Below, piece after piece: positions 9,704-19,201 of a stretch of 64,000 nt of DNA. A program made the translations under genes and the position numbers. Position 1 is the first letter of the stretch, and each line of letters starts with the position of its first letter. Source of the stretch: Adhaeretor mobilis (GTDB taxonomy: Bacteria; Planctomycetota; Planctomycetia; Pirellulales; Lacipirellulaceae); assembly GCF_007741515.1 (NCBI RefSeq), contig NZ_CP036263.1, forward strand, positions 2,047,501 to 2,111,500. The letters are read 5' to 3'. The notes beneath the pieces are model-generated. The model was given only the letters and a program-made list of their open reading frames with translations, made no database searches and was not told the DNA's origin.

Positions 9704-11476
9704 TCACACTGATTTGAGCGTTGCCAACTTTGACCTTTTATTCGCTGACTGGGCGAAGAACCAACTGACCGCCAGTACCGAGAGTAGGATGCCGAATTCG
9801 ATCCAGGGAATGATGAAGTAAAAAAAGTATTTGCCATCGTAGGCGGTGCCGGCGACTCCCGGATTGGGGAAGTGCGTTTCTAGCCAAAACCTTAAGTAGT
9901 ACAGCAATAGAAGGGCTGCCATGGCGTGCCAAGCTCGATAGCGCACAAAGGGCAGGAAAGGGAGCGTCCAGCACCAGTACCAAGGGTTCTGAGCAGGAAA
10001 CAAAAGCCAGAACCATGTCAGCGTGAGAAACGCGGCTCGGACGACCTCGTCCGCCGATCGCTCCGGATGAGTCGCCCGCCAAGCCAGCGTGCAGGCAATC
10101 ACCAGCGTCGCCAGTCCCATGATGACGCGAGTCAGTTCGAACGAGATGTGAGAATATCTAGGCTTCCCATTTTCTAGTAGCGGAATCTCCGACTTGAGGA
10201 GCTTGGACTTTGCTGCTGAGTAGCTGTCGAGCACTGAGCGCGACCAGCTACTTGGGATCACGTCAAACCAAGGTTTCTTTCTGGCAGGAGTATTGTCCTG
10301 CGGCAGCAGGTTCTCGCGCACGCACATGAACAGCAGATCGTTCATTTCCCAGCGCGCGAGGAACGATTCGATGCCGCCATCCTCCTGAACCTCTTGCTTG
10401 TGTGGTCCAAACCATGGTGCAATTTGTGGGCCCAGCGAAGCCAAAGCGATCGTACCGCAAATCATGCTGCCCAGCGCGACCTTCAAAGTGCTGCCGCGCC
10501 GTAGCCAATAGGTAGCAAAGAGCGGAAAGAGAACAATGGGATAGATCTTTGCTCCGATCGCAAGACCTAATAGCAGGCCTGCAATGAGCGGACGACCTCG
10601 TGAGTACGCTGTGAGTTCTTCTGTGCGATAACTCATTCGAGAAACCAAAGCCCACACCGCAGCAGTTGAAAAACAGATCGCAATCGAATCAAGATGCCCG
10701 CCGTTGGCGATTTCCTTGAGCAATAGGGGGCACCAACCGTAGCATAGGCTCCAGCCGAGGTGCTGCCCGCAGCTTCGTAGCAGACCTATGACCAATAGGA
10801 GCGTTACCAGGTCGAAGCAAGTGAGCACCGCCTTCATGGTTGTGACACGCTGGTAGCTACTCGCCTCATCGGGCGTGATCTTCGCGGCCAAGGCAAAGAC
10901 AAGCTGGCTGATCATCGGGTACGGCGAAGTCAGCTCGTTGTAGTGAATCGTCTCCAAGCTTTCCTTGAGTGATTCGCTCCGTCCGCTAAGTTCGACGAGT
11001 TCAGCAAGCCATATTTCCTCAGGCGGCATTCCAGCATCGGCTTGCTCTATGGCCTCCAGTACCTCACCGGGAGCGTAGCTATGGGGGCTAATTCCTTCGG
11101 CCAGCACGGCACCGTCCCAGATGTAACGCTGGTAGTCGATCTCTAAGATGGGTGTGGACGGTACCACGACGAAACGAAACATCGCTGAGGTGCAAACAAT
11201 CGCTACAGCAAGCATTCGCGTTGAACGCATTTGCAGCACGAGCCACAGTGCATGCCAATAAACGACAAACAACCCGAGCAAAAGCACCAGGAGTCTGATG
11301 GTCGGTTGTTCAATGCCGTTTGATTCATCAACGTAGAGTGCGCTCAATGAGAGCAGATGCCAGTATCCGACAAGGCTGAGCAAGGTCGCTAGGCCCAGCA
11401 GGTGCCAGCCCCAACTGCCAATGAAGCCCTTCGAAGGGGTAGGCCGTTCAGGCATCTGAGTTTTGTCTCGCGACAT
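9704..11476 (-). CDS. Polytopic membrane glycosyltransferase (GT87/DUF2029-like)
   Basis: About 590 residues with ten or more membrane helices, an early luminal-type loop with EIDYQRYIWDG and GISPHSYAPG, and a later NGGHLDSIA segment. The pattern (acidic DYxRYxWDG after the first helices) is typical of GT-C enzymes that use polyprenyl-phosphate sugars, closest to the GT87/DUF2029 mannosyltransferase type. The preceding GT2 gene overlaps it in the arrangement TGATG: its TGA shares a base with this ATG, so the two are translationally coupled. A GTG one codon earlier is the alternative start. The GT2 enzyme probably makes the lipid-linked donor that this protein uses. Confidence 0.8.
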   Translation of the reverse strand: MSRDKTQMPERPTPSKGFIGSWGWHLLGLATLLSLVGYWHLLSLSALYVDESNGIEQPTIRLLVLLLGLFVVYWHALWLVLQMRSTRMLAVAIVCTSAMFRFVVVPSTPILEIDYQRYIWDGAVLAEGISPHSYAPGEVLEAIEQADAGMPPEEIWLAELVELSGRSESLKESLETIHYNELTSPYPMISQLVFALAAKITPDEASSYQRVTTMKAVLTCFDLVTLLLVIGLLRSCGQHLGWSLCYGWCPLLLKEIANGGHLDSIAICFSTAAVWALVSRMSYRTEELTAYSRGRPLIAGLLLGLAIGAKIYPIVLFPLFATYWLRRGSTLKVALGSMICGTIALASLGPQIAPWFGPHKQEVQEDGGIESFLARWEMNDLLFMCVRENLLPQDNTPARKKPWFDVIPSSWSRSVLDSYSAAKSKLLKSEIPLLENGKPRYSHISFELTRVIMGLATLVIACTLAWRATHPERSADEVVRAAFLTLTWFWLLFPAQNPWYWCWTLPFLPFVRYRAWHAMAALLLLYYLRFWLETHFPNPGVAGTAYDGKYFFYFIIPWIEFGILLSVLAVSWFFAQSANKRSKLATLKSV

Positions 11477-12276
11477 CACAACGCCCGATCCGCTACATCC
11501 ATTGCAGGTGAGACGACTTCTCGCGGCACTTCAGCAGAGCGACCAGACGCAGGAGAGTCGCGACGCACAGCGTACTTGGCAATGGTGTAAAGGATTTTCG
11601 CCCCTGCAGATACGCAGCCCCGCAAGGTTCCTGTGATCTTGCTCTGTCCGATGCGGCAACGATAAGAAACGGGTACCTCCAAGTATGCCAGCGTTGCTTG
11701 AGCGGCTTTGATTTGCATTTCGATCGTCCAGCCGAAGCCGACGTCGCACATGTTCAAATCTCTTAGGGCTTGGTACTGAATCGCGCGGAACGGGCCGAGG
11801 TCTGTGTAGCGAATGCCGAAGAGTACGCGCATGAGAAAACAGGCAAGCGTATTGCCGTAGCGACTTTGCGGCGGCAGAGCGCCCTGCTCGCGTTTGCCTA
11901 GGATGCGTGAACCGATGACGATTTCCGCCTCACCGTCGAGAATGGGCTCGACCAGCCGTGGCATTTCTTCCGGGTGATCGCTGTAGTCGGCATCAATGAA
12001 CGCCACGACTTTGGGTGTCGGCAGCTGGCCTGAAACAATCAACTCTTCGAGCTTCGCCAAGCCGGCCAAGCAAGCGGAGCCGTAGCCGCGGCGAGGCTCG
12101 CGGACGACGATCGCACCTGCAGCCCGTGCCTTGCTGGCGGTTGCGTCCGTCGATCCGTTGTCCGCCACGATGACGCAACCAACCGGCGGCAAATCAGCGA
12201 GCACCTTCGGGAGCGATTGATCCTCGTTGAGCGCTGGGATCACCACGATTGTGTCGCTGTAGTCGGGCGTAGCCAT
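11476..12276 (-). CDS. Family 2 glycosyltransferase, dolichol-P-sugar synthase type
   Basis: Cytoplasmic GT-A enzyme that transfers a sugar from a nucleotide donor, probably to polyprenyl phosphate. It has VVIPALNED at the nucleotide fold, VADNGSTD, the DxD metal motif within FIDADYSDHPEEM, and TDLGPFRAIQ in the acceptor region, which resembles the UDP-glucose/polyprenyl-phosphate branch. No C-terminal membrane domain is present. The start is taken at ATG 12276, which places the catalytic fold eight residues in; a GTG at 12333 is possible. It is coupled to the downstream membrane glycosyltransferase by a one-base overlap. Confidence 0.88.
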   Translation of the reverse strand: MATPDYSDTIVVIPALNEDQSLPKVLADLPPVGCVIVADNGSTDATASKARAAGAIVVREPRRGYGSACLAGLAKLEELIVSGQLPTPKVVAFIDADYSDHPEEMPRLVEPILDGEAEIVIGSRILGKREQGALPPQSRYGNTLACFLMRVLFGIRYTDLGPFRAIQYQALRDLNMCDVGFGWTIEMQIKAAQATLAYLEVPVSYRCRIGQSKITGTLRGCVSAGAKILYTIAKYAVRRDSPASGRSAEVPREVVSPAMDVADRAL

Positions 12277-12409
12277 CCGGAATCGTGGAGTTTGGGGAAA
12301 GTTCGTTTCATCATGTTGCACACTGCGGCACACCCCTGGCAGCCTAACTCTTCGTTGAGGTTATGGCAAACGACTTGACCGAACGAATTTTCCTGTGCAA
12401 ATCTGCCTC

Positions 12410-12721
12410 TTAGCGAGTACCGCTTCCCGATTGCATCCCCCCGCCAGCAGGTGCGGGCGCACTCGGCTGGTAAGAGTGTCCTGAGTAGGGGGCCACGGAT
12501 TCACCCGGGTAATTCGAGGTGTCAGAATAGCTTTGCGGGCTCCCAGTATAAGCTGCTTGAGGCGAAATTCCACAAGATCCGCCGCTGCAGGTGCCGCAGG
12601 AACCGCTAGCGCAAGATCCGCTACTGCATCGTCCACCTGGGCAGCCGCGCGGCGACTGGCAGCCGTAGAGTAAGAAGCTCGCGAGAATCAATGCCAGTGA
12701 ACAGGTTTTCGTAGAGGCCAT
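12410..12721 (-). CDS. Cysteine/glycine/serine-rich lipoprotein
   Basis: About 103 residues. A lipoprotein signal ends in LASFLLYGC (lipobox LYGC), followed by a CxxGxCxxGxC run with eight or more cysteines and then a Ser/Pro/Tyr/Gly-rich tail. The start at ATG 12721 is fixed by AAGGA six bases upstream; an upstream GTG-type extension lacks a signal. The paired cysteines could bind metal or form disulfides in the periplasm. The composition recalls small planctomycete surface lipoproteins, but no function is known. Confidence 0.7.
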   Translation of the reverse strand: MASTKTCSLALILASFLLYGCQSPRGCPGGRCSSGSCASGSCGTCSGGSCGISPQAAYTGSPQSYSDTSNYPGESVAPYSGHSYQPSAPAPAGGGMQSGSGTR

Positions 12722-12809
12722 AGGAATCCTTCCAATGGAGAGTGAAGATAGTTGCCGATTTCCTATCACTAGTTTCGGCAGGCGGTTACGTTTGGCAGTG
12801 TGAAACAGT

Positions 12810-13673
12810 TCACTCACGACTGGGGAGACTCATTTTCTGTTCGTTCAGATCCCAGCTGTAGGGAAGATAGTTGACCGTTATCTCATCTAGATTAGCCAGG
12901 CTTTTCTGGGTTGTTCCTGGGAAATAGGGTTCAATCAATCTAATGCGTTGCTGCTGGGACTCTCCAAAATCCTCCGAAAACCATTTAATTATTGGGGAGA
13001 GCGAGAGGCGGTTTTCCTTCGCGTCGTACTTCAACTTGGATGGGTCCGCGAAAAATCGACGGGTGTTGGCTGAGAGCTTTTCATCGAGGCTCTCCGGCTG
13101 GTAAGCCTCATTCAAGAGGGGAGGGCAGCCAATCGATGCGCAGACGATAGCAAAGTGAATGCGTGGCTCGCCCATTTTACGAAGCACTTTATGCTCCATT
13201 TCATTGAGCGAGTAGGCCTTATTGCCGACCAGCAATAGTAGATCATCCCAAATATTGTAGCCAAGGAGTTTTGCTGTGTGATCGCGGATCGATTTGGTGG
13301 GGTACTCGCGCAGAATGCCCTTGATGGTGGCTGCGTTGTACGCGTTGATCCAAAAGGCGAGTTGCGCAGGTCGTGTGGATTTCGCTTCTGGGTTGTAACG
13401 CGACAAGTTGCTAAGGTATTTGTCGAGCCTCGCGGTGTCCTCCGAGTTGGCCTTCCAGCCACGGTAGTCGACCATGCCGTTATTGTCGACGTACTTCTTG
13501 AGCAAGCGATCCCAATCGTCGTGGTCAATCTTCTCAGCAGAAACAAGGGAATTCTGCGCGTGCTGGACGCCCACTGTCCAACGGTCGCCAGCAATTGCTT
13601 CGTAGGCGAGGAAACCAGCTAGTAGGAAGGCCGCTCCAGCGAACAAGAGCAGAGATCTTTGGGTGGACTTCAT
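12810..13673 (-). CDS. DUF547 domain protein, exported
   Basis: About 287 residues. A signal-anchor (MKSTQRSLLLFAGAAFLLAG) is followed by a DUF547 domain with YRGWK, LAFWINAYNA, YSLNEMEHKVLR and IHFAIVCASIGCPPL, the conserved core in which Cys and His residues form a transglutaminase/papain-like site by family knowledge. It probably acts in the periplasm. The start at ATG 13673 is chosen because it opens the signal sequence; the longer form from 13775 would hide it. It is followed on the same strand by the Cys-rich lipoprotein. Confidence 0.87.
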   Translation of the reverse strand: MKSTQRSLLLFAGAAFLLAGFLAYEAIAGDRWTVGVQHAQNSLVSAEKIDHDDWDRLLKKYVDNNGMVDYRGWKANSEDTARLDKYLSNLSRYNPEAKSTRPAQLAFWINAYNAATIKGILREYPTKSIRDHTAKLLGYNIWDDLLLLVGNKAYSLNEMEHKVLRKMGEPRIHFAIVCASIGCPPLLNEAYQPESLDEKLSANTRRFFADPSKLKYDAKENRLSLSPIIKWFSEDFGESQQQRIRLIEPYFPGTTQKSLANLDEITVNYLPYSWDLNEQKMSLPSRE

Positions 13674-13892
13674 GTCGTAGCCATCATGCTGAGGATTTCG
13701 CAGTGTGCTCGATGCCGTCTGTCTGGCATTGTTCAGTGGATTGAACCGAAGCAAGAGACAAGCTACGGATAACACCGTGGTGAGTCTGTGAGATCTCTCA
13801 CCCCCCAGCCGGAACCAGAAAAAAAGATTGCTTGCAAACTATTTGCGAACCATCAGAATCAGGTCTTCGGAAGTCGCGACTGCAAGAGATAG

Positions 13893-15386
13893 CTAGTTCA
13901 GTAACTTCTGCACTTCAGCCTGATCAAGTTGCTCAATCGCCTCGGGGAGTTTCGGATCGATAGCTTCAAAAGCGCCGCGACCTTCTTCCAGGCGTGCCTC
14001 GACAGCAGCTTTCAGTTCTTCGGCATCGATTTCCCAAGCTCTCTTTTGCAGCTCTTTGGTGAGCGGCTCAAGTGGGCGGATCACGCGGAAGCCGACGCCG
14101 CCGGCAGGATAGATCTCCGTGTACCACCAAGGGCTCAGGGGCAAGTTCGGATCGCTTACTTTCCATTCTAAATCGTCAGTCTGGAAACGGGCTGCCGAGC
14201 GCAACGCTGGGGCTTCGTCCAACCAGCTGCCACCTCGCACGACGCGTGGAAATTGTTTCTCCGGCCAACGGATCGCCTTCTCGGCGCTGGCTTCGGGTAG
14301 CTCTTTTAGGGCAGCGTAAGCGTCTTGAGCGTACTCGTCGAGGACGATCTCCGCCACGTTACCGTGCATGTCGTACAAGCCCCACGGGTTAGGCTTCTTT
14401 TTGGCAACCGCATGGCTGCGATCATCGCTATTAGAATCTAGCCAGGCGTAATCCTCAAGGTTGTCCGTCTTATCGCCGTGCGAGTAGGCGGTGCTCGAAC
14501 CTGCGCGGGCAGCATATTCCCATTCGACTTCCGACGGGAGCCGATAGCTTTGCTCGGTGATCACGCTGAGCCACTTCGTATATTGTCGAGCCGCGTAGGG
14601 GGTCATCGTCACCGCGGGCTGATCGGGTTCATTGCCCGACTCGTAGGTGACATCTGGAGAGTAGAGCGGAGTCGGGCTGGTTACGGCATCCACTTCGCTA
14701 GGGGTCGAGGCAACTTGATCTCGCAATGCGGGCAAGCGCTCCAGCACGTTCATGGTAGCATTCTTCTCGCCAGGATCGATTTGAGTCTGCGAGCGGAGTG
14801 TTTCAATTTGTTTGAACTGATTGTAGAGCCTTAGGAACTCACCATACTCCGCCCAGGTGGTTTCCGTTTTTGCCATCCAGTAGGGTGGTACTTCCACTTC
14901 GACTTGCGGTCCCTCATCGGCGTTCCGATTCGCTTCCGTTTCAGGACTGCCGAGTGTGAACTTGCCGCCTGGAATTGGGATCATCTCGAACTCGACTTCC
15001 GTGCCGGGCAGCATTTGCGAGTAAGGCACCATGTAGCCGTGATCAGTCTCGACATACACACCCTCGGGCGGTTTCTTTTTTTGCAAGCCTGGGGGAAGCA
15101 CGTGCTCTTCGGATTCGGTCTGCGATTTGACTTTGGCGGGGCTAGCTTCTGGCGTAGGCTCTTCGTCAGCTTGCTTACCTTGCTCTACCGCAGGCTGAGA
15201 ATCTTCTTGTGCAGCTTCCGTCTCTTCCGTCGTGGCTGATTCACCCGTCTCAGTTTTGGTCGCGACTTCCGCGCCTACCGTTGCGGTCGGCGCAAGCGGA
15301 AACCCGGCGACAACGAGTATAGTGATGCCGATCAACATCCAGCCAATCGGGACCAAGCCAAAATCGCTAAGCAAGCGTAGATTCAT
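13893..15386 (-). CDS. Membrane-anchored FGE-fold protein (SUMF1/C-type-lectin-like), catalytic cysteines absent
   Basis: About 497 residues. One N-terminal membrane helix (LVPIGWMLIGITILVVAG) is followed by a Glu/Thr/Ala-rich linker and a formylglycine-generating-enzyme fold from about 130: IPGGKFTLGSPETE, TETTWAEYGEF, YRLPSEVEWEYAAR, GLYDMHGNV, VVRGGSW, GFRVIR. True sulfatase activators have two cysteines after the RGGSW segment; here that stretch (LDEAPALRSAARF) has none, and the WEW after HGNV is AEI. A structural or binding role outside the cytoplasm is therefore more likely. The start is ATG 15386, just downstream of the Gfo/Idh gene on the same strand. Confidence 0.87.
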   Translation of the reverse strand: MNLRLLSDFGLVPIGWMLIGITILVVAGFPLAPTATVGAEVATKTETGESATTEETEAAQEDSQPAVEQGKQADEEPTPEASPAKVKSQTESEEHVLPPGLQKKKPPEGVYVETDHGYMVPYSQMLPGTEVEFEMIPIPGGKFTLGSPETEANRNADEGPQVEVEVPPYWMAKTETTWAEYGEFLRLYNQFKQIETLRSQTQIDPGEKNATMNVLERLPALRDQVASTPSEVDAVTSPTPLYSPDVTYESGNEPDQPAVTMTPYAARQYTKWLSVITEQSYRLPSEVEWEYAARAGSSTAYSHGDKTDNLEDYAWLDSNSDDRSHAVAKKKPNPWGLYDMHGNVAEIVLDEYAQDAYAALKELPEASAEKAIRWPEKQFPRVVRGGSWLDEAPALRSAARFQTDDLEWKVSDPNLPLSPWWYTEIYPAGGVGFRVIRPLEPLTKELQKRAWEIDAEELKAAVEARLEEGRGAFEAIDPKLPEAIEQLDQAEVQKLLN

Positions 15387-15438
15387 ACGTGAACAATCAC
15401 CAGAGAACAAGGTTGAGCCTTCAGGAGCGAGCCACTTG

Positions 15439-16779
15439 CTACACAACTGCAGTCTTGCCAGGGACTGGCAAGGGATAGCGGCCATTGCTGTCAGGCACGA
15501 CCGGCGGCGTATCGTCGAAGGAATGGAATTCATCGACCGGCGAAACAACCAGTTCTGAGGCGAGCGCGTCCTTCATTTGGATCATCTTGCCAGAGTACGT
15601 GGCCATTCTTCCGAGTATGGAGGTCATGGTGCTCATAGCGCCGTATTCTGCCTCGTTAGGGATTTTGCCTGCCCGTAGAGAGGCGAACAAGTCGTGATGT
15701 TCCTGCTGATGTCCGCCGCGACCTCCTCGACCATACTTCCACGCACTCTTGCCTGAAGCGTCGTAAATCTCTCCTGCACCCACATCGGCACGGCCATTGG
15801 TGCCTTGCACGGTTTCGCCAACTTTTGACCAGCAGTTGGGAATGTGGCGGCATTGGCTAAAGAGCTTCGAGTCGTCCGCATAGGTGAACTCCACAAAGTG
15901 ATGATCAAAAATCTGACCGTGATCAATGCCCGTACGAACCTCGCGACCGCCCATGCCTTGGGCACTCACTGGGTAGCTGTCTTTAATCCAATTGATCACG
16001 TCGAGATTGTGGATATGCTGCTCAGTGATGTGATCGCCGCATAGCCAGTTGAAGTAGTACCAATTCTCCATCTGGTAGGCCATTTCAGACTGCTCCGGCT
16101 TGCGTGGCCGCACCCACACACCGCCGCCATTCCAATAGGCTCGTGCGGAGACGATGTCGCCAATCTGGTTGTCTTCTCGAATTCTCTTCACGGTATCGAT
16201 GTAAGCTTGCTCGTGCCGACGCTGCAGCCCGACAGCTACGGCCAAGTTCTTCTCTACGGCGCTCTTGTTGGCTTCCAGCACACGACGGACGCCAGTGGCA
16301 TCGACGGCAACCGGCTTTTCCATGAAGATGTGCTTGCCCGCCGCGACCGCAGCTTCGAAGTGCAGCGGACGAAAGCCGGGAGGCGTTGCCAAAATCACTA
16401 AATCGCAATCTGATTCCAACACCTTCTTGTAGGCATCAAAACCAACATGTTGACGTTCCTTGGGAACATCGACTTTATCGCCATAACTGCTCAGCTGCTT
16501 CATGCAAGCTTTCAGCCGATGTTCAAACGCATCGCACACAGCGACAAGCTTCGTGGGGCCTTCGGTGTTCATGGCTTGAGCAGCTGCGCTGGTGCCACGT
16601 CCGCCGGCTCCGACAAGGCCAATCTTTATTTCATCGCTTCCTCCTGGGTGCGCTGCCCGCGCGATTCCCATCGCTCCGGTTAATGCACCGCTTGCCGCTA
16701 AAGCGGAAGTCGTATGGAGGAAGTTACGCCGCGAAGTGCTTTGTGACGGAGAAGGTGAATCTTGATTGTTGCTGCCCAT
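15439..16779 (-). CDS. Tat-exported Gfo/Idh/MocA-family oxidoreductase
   Basis: NAD(P)-dependent sugar or inositol dehydrogenase family, 446 residues. The twin-arginine signal is SRRNFLHTTSALAASG. The Rossmann motif GLVGAGGRGTSA and the catalytic-lysine motif FMEKPVAVD are intact, followed by a C-terminal alpha/beta domain with GDHITEQHIHNLD. AGGAGA lies 5-6 bases before the ATG and supports the start. It is 52 bp upstream of the FGE-fold gene on the same strand, probably in one transcript. The substrate is unknown; planctomycetes carry many exported paralogues. Confidence 0.93.
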   Translation of the reverse strand: MGSNNQDSPSPSQSTSRRNFLHTTSALAASGALTGAMGIARAAHPGGSDEIKIGLVGAGGRGTSAAAQAMNTEGPTKLVAVCDAFEHRLKACMKQLSSYGDKVDVPKERQHVGFDAYKKVLESDCDLVILATPPGFRPLHFEAAVAAGKHIFMEKPVAVDATGVRRVLEANKSAVEKNLAVAVGLQRRHEQAYIDTVKRIREDNQIGDIVSARAYWNGGGVWVRPRKPEQSEMAYQMENWYYFNWLCGDHITEQHIHNLDVINWIKDSYPVSAQGMGGREVRTGIDHGQIFDHHFVEFTYADDSKLFSQCRHIPNCWSKVGETVQGTNGRADVGAGEIYDASGKSAWKYGRGGRGGHQQEHHDLFASLRAGKIPNEAEYGAMSTMTSILGRMATYSGKMIQMKDALASELVVSPVDEFHSFDDTPPVVPDSNGRYPLPVPGKTAVV

Positions 16780-17496
16780 GAATCTCTCCTGGTAATATTG
16801 TGCTTCGGTCAGTGTCGCCTGAAGATTTTCCTGCTAGCGATCAGCGGTCTGGCATCCCAAAACGGTAGTGCTTGCTCGCAGTTGAATTGTGACCGTCCAT
16901 TATAGTCACATGAGACGTCCCGGTCACGCGGTCCCAGGGAGGGTTGGCCTGAGCGGGAGGAATGGCGGAAATTGCCAGGTTTTCATGCGGTCACGGGAAG
17001 TATGGGCTTTGCGTTGACAATTACCAGGGGCGGCACAGAGGATTCCCCGCGTAATCCCTCCAAATCAATTGTCTTGCCAACGACCTCTCTGGCAGGAAAC
17101 GTCGAGATCGCCCTTATCTTCGGTAGCCCACTCTGCGCTAGCTCACGACTTCCCCGCTTCCCAGCAGCGGGAACTATCGCAGATCGCATTTCTGGCATGG
17201 TCTTCGGCACCTTTTGTCGATAATGCTCATCGTTTCGCGCGGCGATGCGTTCGACTTGCGTCTCCGGCTTGAAGCTCGAGCCCTCTGCGGGAAGGGCACC
17301 AATAACTGAACTACCACCGACTTCAGCCGGCGGTAGTTCAGTTCCGAGTTGAGATGCTTGCAAGAAACCGCTATTTTTGGCGACATTTATTAGCGAAGTA
17401 GTAGTTCAAGCTGGCAAATCCAGTCGCATGATTCAAGAAGTTCTTCCGCGACAAAGTATTTGAGACTCCAGGGCAAAGCCCCCGCTTCCAGAGGAT
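16780..17496. other. Intergenic region without a convincing gene
   Basis: Open frames on both strands here have biased, Pro/Ser-rich composition and no recognisable motif. The notable element is the hairpin at 17304-17343, listed separately. Confidence 0.5.
17304..17343 (-). terminator. 16-bp hairpin downstream of GH1 beta-glucosidase
   Basis: The arms 17304-17319 and 17328-17343 pair over 16 bp with one mismatch around an 8-nt loop. It lies about 155 bp beyond the stop of the minus-strand beta-glucosidase. There is no T-run, so termination is a guess; it may be an interspersed repeat. Confidence 0.45.
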
Positions 17497-18897
17497 CTAG
17501 AACCCGTTGTTGCCGATGACTTCGGCATACCACCTAGCGGAGTCTTTCGGAGTACGTTGCTGGGTCTCGAAGTCGACGTGAATTAGTCCGAAGCGTTTGT
17601 CATAGCCGAAGGCCCACTCGAAATTGTCCAATAGCGACCAATGGAAGTAGCCCCGCACGTCGAATCCTTCGTCGATCGCTTTGGCTAAAAACTTTAGATG
17701 TCGTCGCGTGTAGTCGATTCGCTGTGGATCGTGGACGTGGCCGTCGGTGTGAACCCAATCGACATTGGCCATGCCGTTTTCGGTAATCACGATGGGCACT
17801 TGATAACGTTGGGCATGGAAGCGCACGCCCCAGTAGAGCGAGTCTTCTACAACCGGCCAATCAAACGCGGTGCGCGGCGTACCGGGGGGAGTTGGCTGAT
17901 CGCCAGGATCGCCCGCCTTCACGTGTTGTGCGGTATAGATATTGAGCCCAAGGAAATCCACAGGCTGTGCGATGATTTCCATGTCGGCGGCAGTAAACTC
18001 TGGGACATCTTTGCCGAAACGCCGCAAGCCGGGTTTGGGATAGTGGCCGAGGAAGACCGGATCGTTGAACCACGTGTTGTTCCATAACGATTTAGTGGGC
18101 ACATCCATCGTTGCTTTCTGAGCTGCTTCGATATCTGGCTGCGCTGGCGACGCTGGCGCTTTGACGACTCCCACAGGTGCCCAGCCAATCGTTGGTGGAG
18201 TCTTTGCCCGCTCGCGAATGACCTGCACCGCGCGGCCATGTGCAAGAAGCGCATGATGGGCCGCGGTCAACTGCTCTGCCAGAGGTAGCTTCAAGCCGGG
18301 CGCATTTGTGCCGTCGCCGTGACCATAACTCAAGAAGCATTGCGGCTCGTTGAGTGTGATCCAGTGGGACACGCGATCCGAAAGCCGCTCGATGATCACA
18401 CGCGTGTAAACTGCGAACCAGTCGACCGTTTTTGGATTAAGCCAACCTCCCTTTTCGCCACTTTGTTCAAATAGCGCCTGCGGGTAATCCCAATGAAACA
18501 GGGTCACCCAAGGCGTGATGCCTGCGAGGAGTAGTTCATCGACAAGTTGTTCGTAGAACGCCAACCCCGGCTCGTTGACTAGGCCTTCACCGGTTGGCAT
18601 AACACGCGACCAAGAGATCGAGAAGCGATAGGCACCGACGCCGATCTGTTTCAGCAGTGCTACATCTTCGCGAAAGCGATTGACGTGATCGCAGGCCGTG
18701 CCCCCGTGGTCACCATTGGACACCGTGCCTTCCTGTTGGCAAAAGGTATCCCACACACTCGGCCCGCGGCCCCCAGTGCTTGCGCTACCTTCAATTTGAT
18801 ACGCGCTGGTGCCTACTCCCCAGTTAAAATCATCTGGGAACCTTGTTGTTGGAGACATGATTGCTGAGCTGGGGTATGCCTGTTTCGAGTCGGTCAT
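17497..18897 (-). CDS. bglA: Beta-glucosidase, glycoside hydrolase family 1
   Basis: Retaining beta-glucosidase that hydrolyses terminal beta-D-glucosyl bonds of cellobiose-type substrates; no signal peptide, so cytoplasmic. The full-length (466 aa) TIM barrel has the N-terminal GH1 signature FNWGVGTSAYQIEGS, the acid/base Glu184 in TLNEP and the nucleophile Glu373 in ITENG, plus the substrate-binding WSLLDNFEW near the C-terminus. The ATG at 18897 leaves about 18 residues before the barrel. It stands alone; downstream lies the hairpin at 17304, and upstream a truncated EEP gene. Confidence 0.95.
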   Translation of the reverse strand: MTDSKQAYPSSAIMSPTTRFPDDFNWGVGTSAYQIEGSASTGGRGPSVWDTFCQQEGTVSNGDHGGTACDHVNRFREDVALLKQIGVGAYRFSISWSRVMPTGEGLVNEPGLAFYEQLVDELLLAGITPWVTLFHWDYPQALFEQSGEKGGWLNPKTVDWFAVYTRVIIERLSDRVSHWITLNEPQCFLSYGHGDGTNAPGLKLPLAEQLTAAHHALLAHGRAVQVIRERAKTPPTIGWAPVGVVKAPASPAQPDIEAAQKATMDVPTKSLWNNTWFNDPVFLGHYPKPGLRRFGKDVPEFTAADMEIIAQPVDFLGLNIYTAQHVKAGDPGDQPTPPGTPRTAFDWPVVEDSLYWGVRFHAQRYQVPIVITENGMANVDWVHTDGHVHDPQRIDYTRRHLKFLAKAIDEGFDVRGYFHWSLLDNFEWAFGYDKRFGLIHVDFETQQRTPKDSARWYAEVIGNNGF

Positions 18898-18910
18898 TGG
18901 CTAGATTGGT

Positions 18911-19201
18911 TCAGTCTAGGAGCGGCAGGAGGGTTGCCGTCACAGGGAAGTGATCCGAGGGATAACGGTCTCCCACGTGAGTTCGGACAATGCCTACGTG
19001 CTGAGTTTGAAACTTGCCGTTGTGCAGGATGTAATCTATCCGGTGGCCGTTACTCCGTCCTTTGAAGCCGTTGAAGCCGTTGAAGGTTCCTTCCTCGACG
19101 CGATGCCCAACCTTACTGCTTGGCGTACGATCCGAAGTTTTGGGTTGTGGGCAGATTTCGCGAAAACTATCGATGAGTTGCCAGTAGGGCGATTCAAAGT
19201 T
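18911..19201 (-). pseudogene. 3' remnant of an endonuclease/exonuclease/phosphatase (EEP) family gene
   Basis: Reading the minus strand from about 19201 to the TGA at 18911-18913 gives SPYWQLIDSFREICP, then EEGTFNGFNGFKG, HRIDYILHNG and GDRYPSDHFPVTATL. This is the C-terminal third of an EEP-family hydrolase: RIDYI and the SDHFP catalytic Asp-His pair are diagnostic. The frame meets a stop at about 19202, where the transposase gene begins to read out, and I found no matching 5' half on the far side of the insertion. The gene was therefore cut by the IS, probably with a deletion. A plus-strand frame across 18950-19207 is its shadow. Confidence 0.8.

Noticed and set aside
16972..17363. Overlapping open frames on both strands in the 16.8-17.5 kb gap
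   Set aside because: Low-complexity, Pro/Ser/Arg-rich translations without motif, start-site support or neighbour logic; they coincide with a hairpin region.
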